Positions 11,601-22,517 of a stretch of 64,000 nucleotides of DNA are shown one piece after another. The notes below the pieces were generated by a model. It saw only the letters and a list, made by a program, of their open reading frames with translations. It made no database searches and was not told the origin of the DNA. The translations under genes and the position numbers were made by a program. Position 1 is the first letter of the stretch; each line of letters begins with the position of its first letter. The stretch is from Micromussa lordhowensis (lineage: Eukaryota; Cnidaria; Anthozoa; Scleractinia; Lobophylliidae), in assembly GCA_964020085.1 (NCBI GenBank), contig OZ026600.1, positions 31,184,380 to 31,248,379 of the forward strand, written 5' to 3'.

Positions 11601-14600
11601 AAGGCATCCAGGAGAGTTATTTCCCTTTATTTGAGCTACGATAAGCCTCGTGGAAAGCTAGCGCTAAGACAGAATTGTATCACGATTATCAGTGACAAGT
11701 CAAATTCTGTGGCTACGTTTTTGCGAATCCAGACAGATATTGAAAGTAAATGTCACGTAAGGGCTACTAGTTGGCTGAAATGTAGAAGCAAATAGTCCAT
11801 TTGACTGCTTACAATGCTCTTTTTGCCATGACTGGCTAATTTAATGCCTAGGAAAGACATAGTGAGGTCATTTAGCTAAAATCACAGAGGTTAAACATGT
11901 CTAAATTAGTGCCGCGAATCAAGTGATCAATTTAAGCTCTGATTAAGCTTTGTTTGGCTAGTTCGACTCATTTGAAGCGATTTCAAAGGCTTGCATAGGC
12001 ATGGCAGAGCTTCTATTAAAGAGTACATAAGGTAGAAAGCACTCTCAGTACTACATGGTTTTATTTATATACACTATCTGACCGATTTCCTAAAAACGTG
12101 CCTGCTGTTTTTAGTGCCTGCAGTCTTTAACACGGTTTTCATAAATCCAGACATATATTGGCACAGAATGTTCGGAACTGATCGGAGAATGCCCTGATTT
12201 TGACTCTAGACGCCTTGGAAAGATGGACAGAAATTAGAAATGCTCGCTTTTTGGCCTCTCTGTGTCATCCAGTCTTATTCCCTTGAAATATATGTCTGGA
12301 TTTATGAAAACCGTGTTAAAACGAAATCAAGTGGGTTTTTTTAATTGCTTATTTCTTCAATTTAATTTTCTTCCTTGCTCTCGCTATGACAGCAGATTGT
12401 AATTCGTACCTAGCATGAAATGTAGAGAACTTCTTGCCGCATGTTTCATTGATCTTCCCGTTTTTTTTAATTATTTATCCTACCACCCCCCCCCCCCCTC
12501 CCCCCTTCGAATTTCTACTAGGTTTAGTCCAGGCTTCACTCGTTTGAATTCAGTTCGCGCGTTCGTTGACTCTGACATGGAGCCGATCGCTTAGCGTTCT
12601 GTATTTGCTGTCTAAAGGAAGTCTGCCTGAGGACATCATTAAGTCCAATGAAGGTGCAAGTCTAACGGTTTGCTAGCAAGCGTCGTCTATTATCCTACGC
12701 GGTAAGGCGGGCCTGATATGTATCAACGGAACATTTAGTCCCGTAAGAGTAGGCCGTTTGCCCTGTAGCGATAATGTTGTGCTTGCTTTAGACAGCAAAG
12801 ATCTTTAGCCACACCAATTTAGGGCTGATAGGTGCAATGGACTAGACATTTCCAGCTGCTGTTGGCGTTATTTGCCCTGAACTTTGATTTGGCTAAAGAC
12901 TTAGAAAAAAATCTGTTGAAATGTGGATATGCCATTCCGCGCTCGAAAAAAATCAAGTTCATCCGGGACATTGCTATTTGCAAGCAAAGCATGGCCTCGA
13001 GCAGAGTGAAGAACATGAGTTCAAGCGCTGATCGTGAGTAGAATTTCCTTGTTTGATCAATTTTAGGCGTTTTCGGCTTAGCTAACTATCAGAACTGTCT
13101 GCGATTCGCCAGCGCGGAAGAATTTTATTTGCGTGTCTTCCGGCTGATGATTGATCAGTTTGTTGAAGTGTTGACATGTTGAAGTGCTCGCCAACTAATG
13201 ATTATGGCCTAGTTTGTTTGAAGTTCGATCCATTCTCGATGTAGGAAGCTCTTGTTTAGTCCATTTAGGACGATGCAGGTTATAGAAAGCTAAACTTGAT
13301 CAACTCTCCGCCGCCGTTTTTGACATCTGTGCCTTCGTGTGTTTATGTAGACCGTGGCTCCAATTTCATGTTCAAAGCACTCTTAATTAAATTGTACAAT
13401 TCATGATTCATCGAAAAGACGGTGAAACTAGTCTTCCTGGCCTGAAAAGGCATCCAGGAGAGTTATTTCCCTTTATTTGAGCTACGATAAGCCTCGTGGA
13501 AAGCTAGCGCTAAGACAGAATTGTATCACGATTATCAGTGACAAGTCAAATTCTGTGGCTACGTTTTTGCGAATCCAGACAGATATTGAAAGTAAATGTC
13601 ACGTAAGGGCTACTAGTTGGCTGAAATGTAGAAGCAAATAGTCCATTTGACTGCTTACAATGCTCTTTTTGCCATGACTGGCTAATTTAATGCCTAGGAA
13701 AGACATAGTGAGGTCATTTAGCTAAAATCACAGAGGTTAAACATGTCTAAATTAGTGCCGCGAATCAAGTGATCAATTTAAGCTCTGATTAAGCTTTGTT
13801 TGGCTAGTTCGACTCATTTGAAGCGATTTCAAAGGCTTGCATAGGCATGGCAGAGCTTCTATTAAAGAGTACATAAGGTAGAAAGCACTCTCAGTACTAC
13901 ATGGTTTTATTTATATACACTATCTGACCGATTTCCTAAAAACGTGCCTGCTGTTTTTAGTGCCTGCAGTCTTTAACACGGTTTTCATAAATCCAGACAT
14001 ATATTGGCACAGAATGTTCGGAACTGATCGGAGAATGCCCTGATTTTGACTCTAGACGCCTTGGAAAGATGGACAGAAATTAGAAATGCTCGCTTTTTGG
14101 CCTCTCTGTGTCATCCAGTCTTATTCCCTTGAAATATATGTCTGGATTTATGAAAACCGTGTTAAAACGAAATCAAGTGGGTTTTTTTAATTGCTTATTT
14201 CTTCAATTTAATTTTCTTCCTTGCTCTCGCTATGACAGCAGATTGTAATTCGTACCTAGCATGAAATGTAGAGAACTTCTTGCCGCATGTTTCATTGATC
14301 TTCCCGTTTTTTTTAATTATTTATCCTACCACCCCCCCCCCCCCTCCCCCCTTCGAATTTCTACTAGGTTTAGTCCAGGCTTCACTCGTTTGAATTCAGT
14401 TCGCGCGTTCGTTGACTCTGACATGGAGCCGATCGCTTAGCGTTCTGTATTTGCTGTCTAAAGGAAGTCTGCCTGAGGACATCATTAAGTCCAATGAAGG
14501 TGCAAGTCTAACGGTTTGCTAGCAAGCGTCGTCTATTATCCTACGCGGTAAGGCGGGCCTGATATGTATCAACGGAACATTTAGTCCCGTAAGAGTAGGC

Positions 14601-15847
14601 CGTTTGCCCTGTAGCGATAATGTTGTGCTTGCTTTAGACAGCAAAGATCTTTAGCCACACCAATTTAGGGCTGATAGGTGCAATGGACTAGACATTTCCA
14701 GCTGCTGTTGGCGTTATTTGCCCTGAACTTTGATTTGGCTAAAGACTTAGAAAAAAATCTGTTGAAATGTGGATATGCCATTCCGCGCTCGAAAAAAATC
14801 AAGTTCATCCGGGACATTGCTATTTGCAAGCAAAGCATGGCCTCGAGCAGAGTGAAGAACATGAGTTCAAGCGCTGATCGTGAGTAGAATTTCCTTGTTT
14901 GATCAATTTTAGGCGTTTTCGGCTTAGCTAACTATCAGAACTGTCTGCGATTCGCCAGCGCGGAAGAATTTTATTTGCGTGTCTTCCGGCTGATGATTGA
15001 TCAGTTTGTTGAAGTGTTGACATGTTGAAGTGCTCGCCAACTAATGATTATGGCCTAGTTTGTTTGAAGTTCGATCCATTCTCGATGTAGGAAGCTCTTG
15101 TTTAGTCCATTTAGGACGATGCAGGTTATAGAAAGCTAAACTTGATCAACTCTCCGCCGCCGTTTTTGACATCTGTGCCTTCGTGTGTTTATGTAGACCG
15201 TGGCTCCAATTTCATGTTCAAAGCACTCTTAATTAAATTGTACAATTCATGATTCATCGAAAAGACGGTGAAACTAGTCTTCCTGGCCTGAAAAGGCATC
15301 CAGGAGAGTTATTTCCCTTTATTTGAGCTACGATAAGCCTCGTGGAAAGCTAGCGCTAAGACAGAATTGTATCACGATTATCAGTGACAAGTCAAATTCT
15401 GTGGCTACGTTTTTGCGAATCCAGACAGATATTGAAAGTAAATGTCACGTAAGGGCTACTAGTTGGCTGAAATGTAGAAGCAAATAGTCCATTTGACTGC
15501 TTACAATGCTCTTTTTGCCATGACTGGCTAATTTAATGCCTAGGAAAGACATAGTGAGGTCATTTAGCTAAAATCACAGAGGTTAAACATGTCTAAATTA
15601 GTGCCGCGAATCAAGTGATCAATTTAAGCTCTGATTAAGCTTTGTTTGGCTAGTTCGACTCATTTGAAGCGATTTCAAAGGCTTGCATAGGCATGGCAGA
15701 GCTTCTATTAAAGAGTACATAAGGTAGAAAGCACTCTCAGTACTACATGGTTTTATTTATATACACTATCTGACCGATTTCCTAAAAACGTGCCTGCTGT
15801 TTTTAGTCAGCTGCAGTCTTTAACACGGTTTTCATAAATCCAGACAT

Positions 15848-16551
15848 TCTATTCAAGCGTGCAATCCTTCGTTTGAAAAATGTGTTTCTTCCAGCCAAAC
15901 ATTCAGTCGTCGAATTCCAACGTGCTATTGCCCATTTCAAATTTCCAATCTCGCAATTTAAATTACTCAGTTCCGCAAGTGAAGATGCTATCTTTCTATT
16001 CCAATATGCAATTCTACACCACAAATTTCAAATACACTATTCGTCATTTAAAACAGGCCTTTTGTTTACAGAAACATACAGTCCTTCATTTTGAAACAAC
16101 TGTTCTGCAATTCAAACACTCTACTCTTCAATTCAAACCGGCAATTATTCCATTCCAACAGGTAATCTTTCAGGTCAGACCTGCTGTTCGACTATAGAGA
16201 CATCCTGTCGTTAAATTTGATAACCCTGTTCATCACTTCAAATACTCGAACTTATTTTTTTTTTAAACAACTGTTCTGCAATTCAAACACTCTACTCTTC
16301 AATGCAAACCGGCAATTATTCCATTCCAACAGGTAATCTTTCAGGTCAGACCTGCTGTTCGACTATAGAGACATCCTGTCGTTAAATTTGATAACCCTGC
16401 ATGTTCATCACTTCAAATACTCGAACTTATATTTCAACTATTCAATAATTCAATGCCAACATGATATTTAGCACCCGTAATTTCCAATACCCAATCCTTC
16501 GATTCAAACATTTCAACTTTCAATGCAAACATGCTGTCCTACTTCGTCACC
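15848..16551. repeat. Degenerate short-period repeat, right part
   Basis: Long run of loosely repeated blocks such as CAATTCAAACA, ATTCCAACA and TTTCAAATA at intervals of about 20-25 bp. It matches in style the stretch left of the 1846-bp array. It contains a longer direct duplication (16094-16253 and 16265-16430). Confidence 0.6.
16094..16430. repeat. Tandem duplication of about 160 bp
   Basis: Positions 16094-16253 and 16265-16430 are nearly identical, running from AAACAACTGTTCTGCAATTC to TACTCGAACTTAT. They differ by a base change (ATTCAAACC versus ATGCAAACC) and a 4-bp insertion, with a short T-rich spacer between them. Confidence 0.85.
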
Positions 16552-16598
16552 TTGAAACTAGTCCGTCCACGCATCATGCGTGGCCGGACTAGTTTCAA
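16552..16598. repeat. 47-bp near-perfect palindrome
   Basis: TTGAAACTAGTCCG is followed by CCACGCAT and its complement ATGCGTGG, then CGGACTAGTTTCAA. The hairpin would have a stem of about 22 bp with almost no loop. It sits exactly at the end of the degenerate repeat tract. Confidence 0.85.
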
Positions 16599-16974
16599 AT
16601 AGGGCCTATTTGGGAGACAAATGTGCGGCAAAGATAAGACCGAAAGAAGCTGAGATGCATTATGGGAAGGGCTTCCAGCCCCCCTGGTCGTTATTATGTG
16701 TTATTATACATTGAACTCACTATCTCTTTTCTAATTGGCCGAAAGCGTACAGTGAATTGTCGAAATCAGCGTCTGTGACGTCATCTAGCTGCAGATTATA
16801 CAATAATCATGTCAAGGACACTCAAGGTCACGCGTAGTCATGTCATGTATGACCGCCGTGCATGATTTCTATGGGTAATCATGTCAAGTTTAGTGTTGCT
16901 TGCCGTCAGTGAAGAAGCAAAAACACGACGTCCATTTTTTCCCGTTCAATGTATAGTAAAACATTACTATATTC

Positions 16975-17065
16975 GGTTTTTGTGATATGCAGAATAATCA
17001 AGGTCGCGGTCTCTGGGCTGATAGCCCCTATCTCGAACTTGATTATTCTGGATATGACAAAAACC
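16975..17065. repeat. 28-bp inverted repeat
   Basis: GGTTTTTGTGATATGC plus AGAATAATCAAG at 16975-17002 recurs inverted at 17038-17065 with few mismatches, enclosing 35 bp. It is a small foldback sequence. Confidence 0.7.
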
Positions 17066-17533
17066 TCATCCAATAATTGTTTATAATAAAAAGAAAATTT
17101 CATTGTCGCTTGGAGATACGTGCGCTCACTCGTAAAATATTTTCACCGCGCGGCCAAGAAAAATCCTCTACGAAATATTTCAGATTATTCGTCCACAAAC
17201 GGCAGAAATATTCCACCTGTGTCAATCCTGAATACTCGCAGTTTTTTCATTTTTTTTAATTATAGGCTGTTCATTCGGGATATTGCTTTCGATACGTCCG
17301 TGTGCAGCACTGCTAATTGTTATAATAATATACTTAAATTTGCTCTCCCAGATGTGCCATGTTTAGTCAACACCTGGTACAAAACACAATAAAGTGTTAT
17401 ACCCAGCACCATGTTATCTTGTTTTACAACACTCTTTTTACCTGAAAATCTACCCACAAAAACTGCTGGACTAATCGGCAGTTAAATAAAAAGCAGACGA
17501 TGTTTTGCTTTAAAGGAGGGGAGGCTGTTCTTC
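17066..17533. other. 3-prime flank of USOMP-5-like copy 2
   Basis: No gene is seen. The part around 17345-17420 (GCCATGTTTAGT, then ACAAAACACAATAAAG) resembles, in reverse complement, the region 63100-63200 downstream of the intact copy, so the duplicated block extended past the genes into their 3-prime flanks. Confidence 0.5.
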
Positions 17534-18415
17534 TCACTGCACCAAGATGTATCCCATGGCTTTGATGAATTTGTCTCCATTATCTGCCGCCTACGTTGCT
17601 TCGTTTCCACATGTGTTTGAGTCATCAAAATTTCCTCCTGTACCAAACCCAATTCTGGAATCACAGCTGTTGCAATCGTTTTCCTGATTCCCAATGATAC
17701 CGATTCTTGCTTTAGCCAAGTCAGACATAGCGCCCACAGCATTGACGCCTTGCATGTTACAATGTGGCTGTAAGGAACCCCCTGGATTAATCAGCGACTT
17801 CCATTTTTCACGGCTCAGTGAGGTGGCGCGGTGTTGTCCGTCAGCGATCAGTGAGTACAGAGAGTCGGCCTGCTTGTTGATGACAATGAACATGATCCGT
17901 TGGCCGATCTTCATACCAAGACAGATCTTGGAGAAGGGTGTCTCCCAGTAGGTTGGTAACTTAGTCTCTCGTGAGTCAAACCCAGTCTCGCCTCCTGGAA
18001 GGTTGAACTCGTTGTCGTTTTTCCAGAGGTTGGCATCGTAGTGAAACTTTTGCTGTAGATTTTGAGACGAAAGAAAAAGGGCAAGTTTTAAAGACGTCTT
18101 GTCAAGCAACTGAACAACGACAACTTTGGTTTCCTTCCGCCTTTCGTCAAATGTCAAATGGGGGTGATATGGGAGGCTAAATAAACCAGGATCTTTGCTT
18201 TAATTCATCTCTATCATACCTTGCTGCCATCAATTTTCATGACCAGTGTCCATCCTCCACCTCCGCATTCACCAATGTCGCTTGTCATGTGACAATACAC
18301 AGGAATCTTCACACCATCAGTCTGCAGCACGTAGGCTTTATTTTCTCGCAAACTGATGAATAAAAATAAGATATTTCAGGTTCTATCATACCAAGCCACT
18401 GTTTGTAATAGGACA

Positions 18416-18548
18416 ATAACTAGACTTTTGGAGGGCATATTGTTTATTTGTGGCCCGAGTAGCATCATTTGCGCCCGAGCGGAGCGAGGGTGCAAATGAT
18501 GCTACGAGGGCCACAAATAAACAATATGCCCGACAAAAGTCTTGTTAT
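18416..18548. repeat. Long palindrome (arms about 57 bp, CGAG-rich centre)
   Basis: The left arm ATAAC..GACTTTTG..GGGCATATTGTTTATTTG..TAGCATCATTTGC is matched by its reverse complement on the right with a few mismatches. The centre is GCCCGAGCGGAGCGAGGG. It lies in an intron of the USOMP-5-like copy 2, about 260 bp downstream of the stop of the recombinase remnant at 18812. Confidence 0.9.
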
Positions 18549-18811
18549 TATCATTATCATCAATATACAAGGTCATATCATGAAGAGTCTATGGCAATAA
18601 AATAAGCTTGATCTTTAATAAGTATGTTACTGAACTTAAGTACACTCTAACTTGTACAAAAGCACAATTTTGGCTTTTTAATAGAAAAGTGACAAAAAAT
18701 AGTCTCGTCAATGTCCCCTAGCCAAAAAATAAACTTAATAATCAATGTATAGAACCAAATTTCGATTCAATTTAACATCAACTGTTTTCGTAAAGACTTT
18801 GTATTATTGTG

Positions 18812-19560
18812 CTATTCGCTGTCAGTGTCACTCTCCAAAATGCGACGGCGTTTCTTAGGAACGCTCTCCATTTGCTGCGCTGACCCTGCTTGGTACACAT
18901 TCATTGTTCCTATCTGTATGTGTTGTGTACAGTTGGGATATGGCTGAGCCAAAGCCATAAACTGATTTTGCAGTGATTGTGAAACCAAGCTGCTTGGACC
19001 AGGGAGCGCGTAGTTTGATGAACTACCGGGAGCATCTTGTTTGCTCATAGGCTGAAAAGCTTCTGTCAGAATCCTGGAGCATTCTCTTTTCTGTTCACTG
19101 GTTGTTTGGTTGATGTAGTGTGTGAGACTTCTTTCGTCTTTGTGCTTTGTTATTGAGCATATTTTCTTGGTATCCACACCTCTTTGAAATATAAGTGGGT
19201 GACAGCCGATGCCCGAACACAATGGTTGGTGTACCTTTGAGATAATTCGGCTTTCACCGAAAGTCTTTCCATTATTTTGGCGATGGCGTTCTTTCCAAGT
19301 GGCTCATTTTTATACCAGTGTTCAGCAGGAGAGCGAGCGTAGTTCTTGTTAGGAGTTTGAAACAGCGCATCGCACTCCGGGCGAACCTTGCTCAAGTAAA
19401 ACTCAAACGCTGTAACCGGATTTAAGCCATTTGAAGTTTCGTACATGCGTACATCAGAAAAGAGCTGATCTGATTGTTTGGAGCCACCTTGATGGTTTTT
19501 AGTCTGCTCAGTTAGTTTCTCTGTAACATACCGTGCACCCGTGTCGTCCACTTTGATCTC
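18812..19560 (-). pseudogene. Crypton-type (DUF3504) tyrosine recombinase, C-terminal remnant
   Basis: The minus strand encodes the C-terminal half of a tyrosine recombinase of the Crypton/KIAA1958-like group. PLGKNAIAKIMERLSVKAEL is followed by the HxxR box in NHCVRASAVTHLYF. After a one-base frameshift near 19185 comes RGVDTKKICSITKHKDERSL and THY with the presumed nucleophilic tyrosine, then a tail ending KKRRRILESDTDSE. The N-terminal domain and the first catalytic arginine box are missing; coding sequence stops where a 25-bp minisatellite begins. It lies inside an intron of the USOMP-5-like gene, in the same orientation. It is defective. Confidence 0.8.
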
Positions 19561-19565
19561 AAACG

Positions 19566-19716
19566 GGGATTGGGAGATATCCTTTGCCCTGGGATTGGGA
19601 GATATCCCTTGCCCTGGGATTGGAAGATATCCTTTGCCCTGGGATTGGGAGATATCCTTTGCCCTGGGATTGGGAGATATCCTTTGCCCAGGGATTGGGA
19701 GATATCCCTTGCCCTG
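19566..19716. repeat. 25-bp minisatellite, six copies
   Basis: Six units of GGGATTGGGAGATATCC plus (T/C)TTGCCCT with single-base variants. Since 25 is not a multiple of three, the array is open in several frames and gives artificial repetitive peptides. It abuts the truncated 5-prime side of the recombinase remnant. Confidence 0.95.
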
Positions 19717-20165
19717 GCAAAGACAAAACGCTGCGCCCATGATCCAAAAATCGATCGCTGGTTTCTAGCCACAACATTTATATTCTTTTTACCCACATAC
19801 AGAAGCTTCTCAGTGCCTCCCCACTACTAAGTGTCTTAGGCCTTATCAGAAGGACGGTGCAAATAAAATGTTAAAAACATTTGAACTCTTAACTTACCCG
19901 TTGTCATACAGTTCTTTACAAGAAGAGCCTGTAATAACTTAACGAAAGAAAATTCAACTGATATAAAGCACTCGTTACAAAAAAGGGAAAACGAAACGAT
20001 AGACGGAAGAGCCATTGAGATCTGTTACTCCAAATTGACCTGCCAGCAACATTGAGATATTTTCAACCAGTGCGAAGAGATTTTCCAGCTTCGCTTCCAA
20101 CTTCATTTCTAAAGTCTTGATGGCTGTACAGACATCTGTCTCATCACAGGTGTCAGATTCGGGGC

Positions 20166-21027
20166 CTGATAAAAACACATGGACGTTAAGTGCTGCTCAC
20201 TCGGTTAGAGATTATGGACGCCCGAAAACGACATTTAAACCGTTCGATACATCGGTAACGTAGAAAACATTTCTGAATGTGCCTTGGCTTTTCAGTTTAT
20301 CCAACCTCTTAAAGTGCTACTATGATCAAATTTTTACCCCTTGATTTTTTAGGTTAATCACATAGAATTCTACGAAAGATTAAAAACGCCGTTTACCGTT
20401 TACAAATATTTGCATTGGTTCAGGAGATATTTAAGTTTGAAAAATGAGTAAAATATGCAAATGAGATTACTGATGACGTCATACACTCAACCAAATTAAT
20501 ATTGCATGAAGTATGTAAATGGCGTTCTCTCGGTCAATTTGCAGCAGAAACCATTGAAACTTGGTAGCTTAATAGTTCTAAATGCAACACGAGCTAATAA
20601 TTGGTTCTTGCGTTTGTTCCAAAGGTTAAATAATTAGAAAAACCCGAAAAATGACAACTTGTTCTGGGAGAAAAACAGAAACTAATAATAGAATGAACGG
20701 ATCAACTTTCTTTCGTTTCTATAACATTGCAAGTTAAGCTTCGAGGGTGGAATTTGTTTCTCATTTTGCTGGGCACTTACACACTGGAATTTGAGCTGAT
20801 ACAAATTGGGCCCCTGGATCAGAACGAGAAAAAATGCTAACAAGGGTACAAATGATTCCCTTCTTAAGGACCAAGAACCTAAAAAACCGTACCCTATCTC
20901 GCGGTACATACCTATATACCAAATTGTTAGAGAATATAAATGCAAGCCAGAATGTATTCAATATAATGAATAAGAAAACTTGTTTCGGTGCAGGATAATA
21001 TAATCGTGGGATATTTTAGAGTATTAG

Positions 21028-21033
<6 letters not shown>
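20166..21033. other. Upstream introns/flank of USOMP-5-like copy 2
   Basis: Apart from the tentative 33-nt exon at 20781-20813 (preceded by a pyrimidine-rich tract and CAG, followed by GTAAGT, phase 1-1), nothing is recognised. A signal-peptide exon is expected somewhere upstream but none is evident. Confidence 0.4.
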
Positions 21034-21074
<41 letters not shown>

Positions 21075-21195
21075 AGTGATATTTCAAAATTGTCCAAAAT
21101 ACCACGAGCCGCGAAGCGGTGAGTGGTATTTGGAAAATTTTGAAATATTACGAGTCGGTATTATTGCCAAATACCACGTACAGGTCATGCTATTA
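21034..21195. repeat. Long palindrome (arms about 70 bp)
   Basis: TAATAGCATGAC and GTGGTATTTGGCAATAATACC on the left are mirrored by GGTATTATTGCCAAATACCAC and GTCATGCTATTA on the right, with further pairing through TTTCAAAAT. The centre is CGAGCCGCGAAGCGGTGAG. It is related in sequence to the palindrome at 55289 (GTGATATTTCAAAA blocks) and lies about 470 bp downstream of the recombinase fragment at 21667. Confidence 0.9.
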
Positions 21196-21666
21196 GTTGT
21201 TTATAATAGAAGCCGAGAAATTTTCGGGAACGCACAAGAGACCTCTTTATTTCGTTACGGTTGAAAAAACAAACACAGGTGTCTGCATTCGTAACAATCT
21301 TTTGACGTCAATGAAAAAAGTGATTGACAGCATTTTGTGAAACCAGTTCAAACCACTGAAGGCAAACAGCATGAAATAGTTCAATGAAAGTTATTTTCAA
21401 ATCACGGTTTATGCAGTCACTGCAGCGCTGAAGCGAAACCACAAATTAAGAAAAGGTACGGGCAACCTTCTCTCAGTGTTTAATTGCTGCTTTGTTGTGC
21501 TCCGTAATTTATCGTGACCTGACAGCCATGAAAGTGGTGGAATACTGTTTGGGAGGCTGGCGTCGCTCTACGGTTGTGTTGAATGGGCAAACTGGAAAGA
21601 TTTGGATTTTGTTCGCTAAGTACACGATTTTTCCGTAGCTGCTCTTCGTCTTGGACGGTAAGTGTT

Positions 21667-21951
21667 TTAGTTTTCCATGGCCTTTTTCGCTAAGAGCTCT
21701 CCCTCCAGGACCTGTCTGCACTTGACGAATTCTCGGTCCTTTGCTATGGATATTTTGCTGTCATTTTGTTTGAGGTGTCTGTCGATGGCAGCTAGCATAA
21801 CCCTTAGGCTGTCCGGCTCATAGTCAGAGCCATCGCTTTTGCGAATTTCGGCAAAGAATCGCGAGAGACATTCATCCAGTTCTTTAGTTTCGTATTTGAC
21901 AATGTCATCGTTAAGACCCTTGCTTTTTGCCCACGACTTCCAAACATTCAT
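21667..21951 (-). pseudogene. Crypton-type recombinase, N-terminal domain fragment
   Basis: A 94-residue frame begins MNVWKSWAKSKGLNDDI and contains ELDECLSRFFAEIRKSDGSD, YEPDSLRVMLAAIDRHL and DREFVKCRQVLEGE. This is the characteristic N-terminal region of DUF3504/KIAA1958-like Crypton recombinases. The frame ends just after this region and no catalytic domain follows downstream. It is a fragment of a different element from the one at 22518, pointing the opposite way. Confidence 0.75.
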
Positions 21952-22517
21952 CCACGTCTTAGAAGTTTTGACTGTATTTTTGTTTACTGTTTTTTTCGGT
22001 GAGCTTTTCTATTTCCTCACAGGAAATTTCCGGGAACCTTGCCGCCATTTTTTTGAAAACAAATTTTATTCAGTGTTGTCATGGTAACCTTGTTATACCA
22101 TCAATTTTTGCTGTTATACCACTATGACGCGGAAAGAGTAATACTATCAACCAATCAAAACTCCGAAATTTCTCGGCTTATATTATAAAAAGTGTTACTT
22201 GATTTTTTTATCTCCTTACTGATCAAATTATACTTTCTCCTTACATTATGTTATAATGCGGTTTATTCCTTAGAAGGCAAACTTTATAAAGTTTATATAT
22301 TCTTATTATATGGCTACAATAGTACGCGCACTCTGATTGGCTGCTGAGTGGGCATTATTTTCTTGTAATGACCGGGCATTATGAAAATTTTTCCCCGCCC
22401 GACGGCTCTTTTGAGTTGTGAGTAAGAGCTACGAGTGCGTGAGCGAGAACAACAAAAATTATTGACAAAGTAGAAGTGTATTTTCAAAACTAGCATGCAA
22501 ATACTTTTTTAACCGGA

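Larger units (their letters stand above)
4819..15847. repeat. Macrosatellite: six tandem copies of an 1846-bp unit
   Basis: Units start at 4819, 6665, 8511, 10357, 12203 and 14049, each beginning ACTCTAGACGCC. Spacing is exactly 1846 bp every time, and the poly-C tract (13 C, T, 6 C) has the same length in the three copies where I counted it. I see no internal differences between copies. The only visible difference is in the final copy near 15807, just before the right edge. Each unit contains 34-bp inverted repeats (4903-4936 and 6588-6621 for the first) that bracket 1719 bp, leaving a roughly 127-bp linker between successive bracketed segments. The last copy ends 29 bases into its right-hand repeat. 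No known rRNA, snRNA, 5S or histone gene is recognisable in the unit. Confidence 0.95.
17534..20813 (-). pseudogene. USOMP-5-like gene (copy 2), premature stop in last exon
   Basis: Minus-strand gene with exons at 20781-20813 (33 nt, tentative), 20040-20165 (coiled-coil-like IKTLEMKLEAKLENLFALVE), 19898-19928 ([10 protein letters not shown]), 18220-18352 (KIPVYCHM, then [18 protein letters not shown]) and 17534-18052 (FHYDANLW to GYILVQ). All have AG/GT borders and compatible phases. The family is secreted and fibrinogen-like, known from coral skeletal matrix. The last exon carries an in-frame TAG after CGNEAT at 17591-17593, twenty codons before the conserved end, and the frame then continues cleanly to AADNGDKFIKAMGYILVQ and TGA. 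No signal-peptide exon was found upstream. It is probably a young pseudogene; a truncated product or readthrough cannot be excluded. Confidence 0.75.

Noticed and set aside
5435..14862. Antisense 65-residue ORF repeated in each 1846-bp unit
   Set aside because: It mirrors the plus-strand short ORF and has no family resemblance or splice support; its repetition only reflects the tandem array.
19512..19830. Several overlapping repetitive-peptide ORFs on both strands
   Set aside because: They are translations of the 25-bp minisatellite, which is open in most frames.
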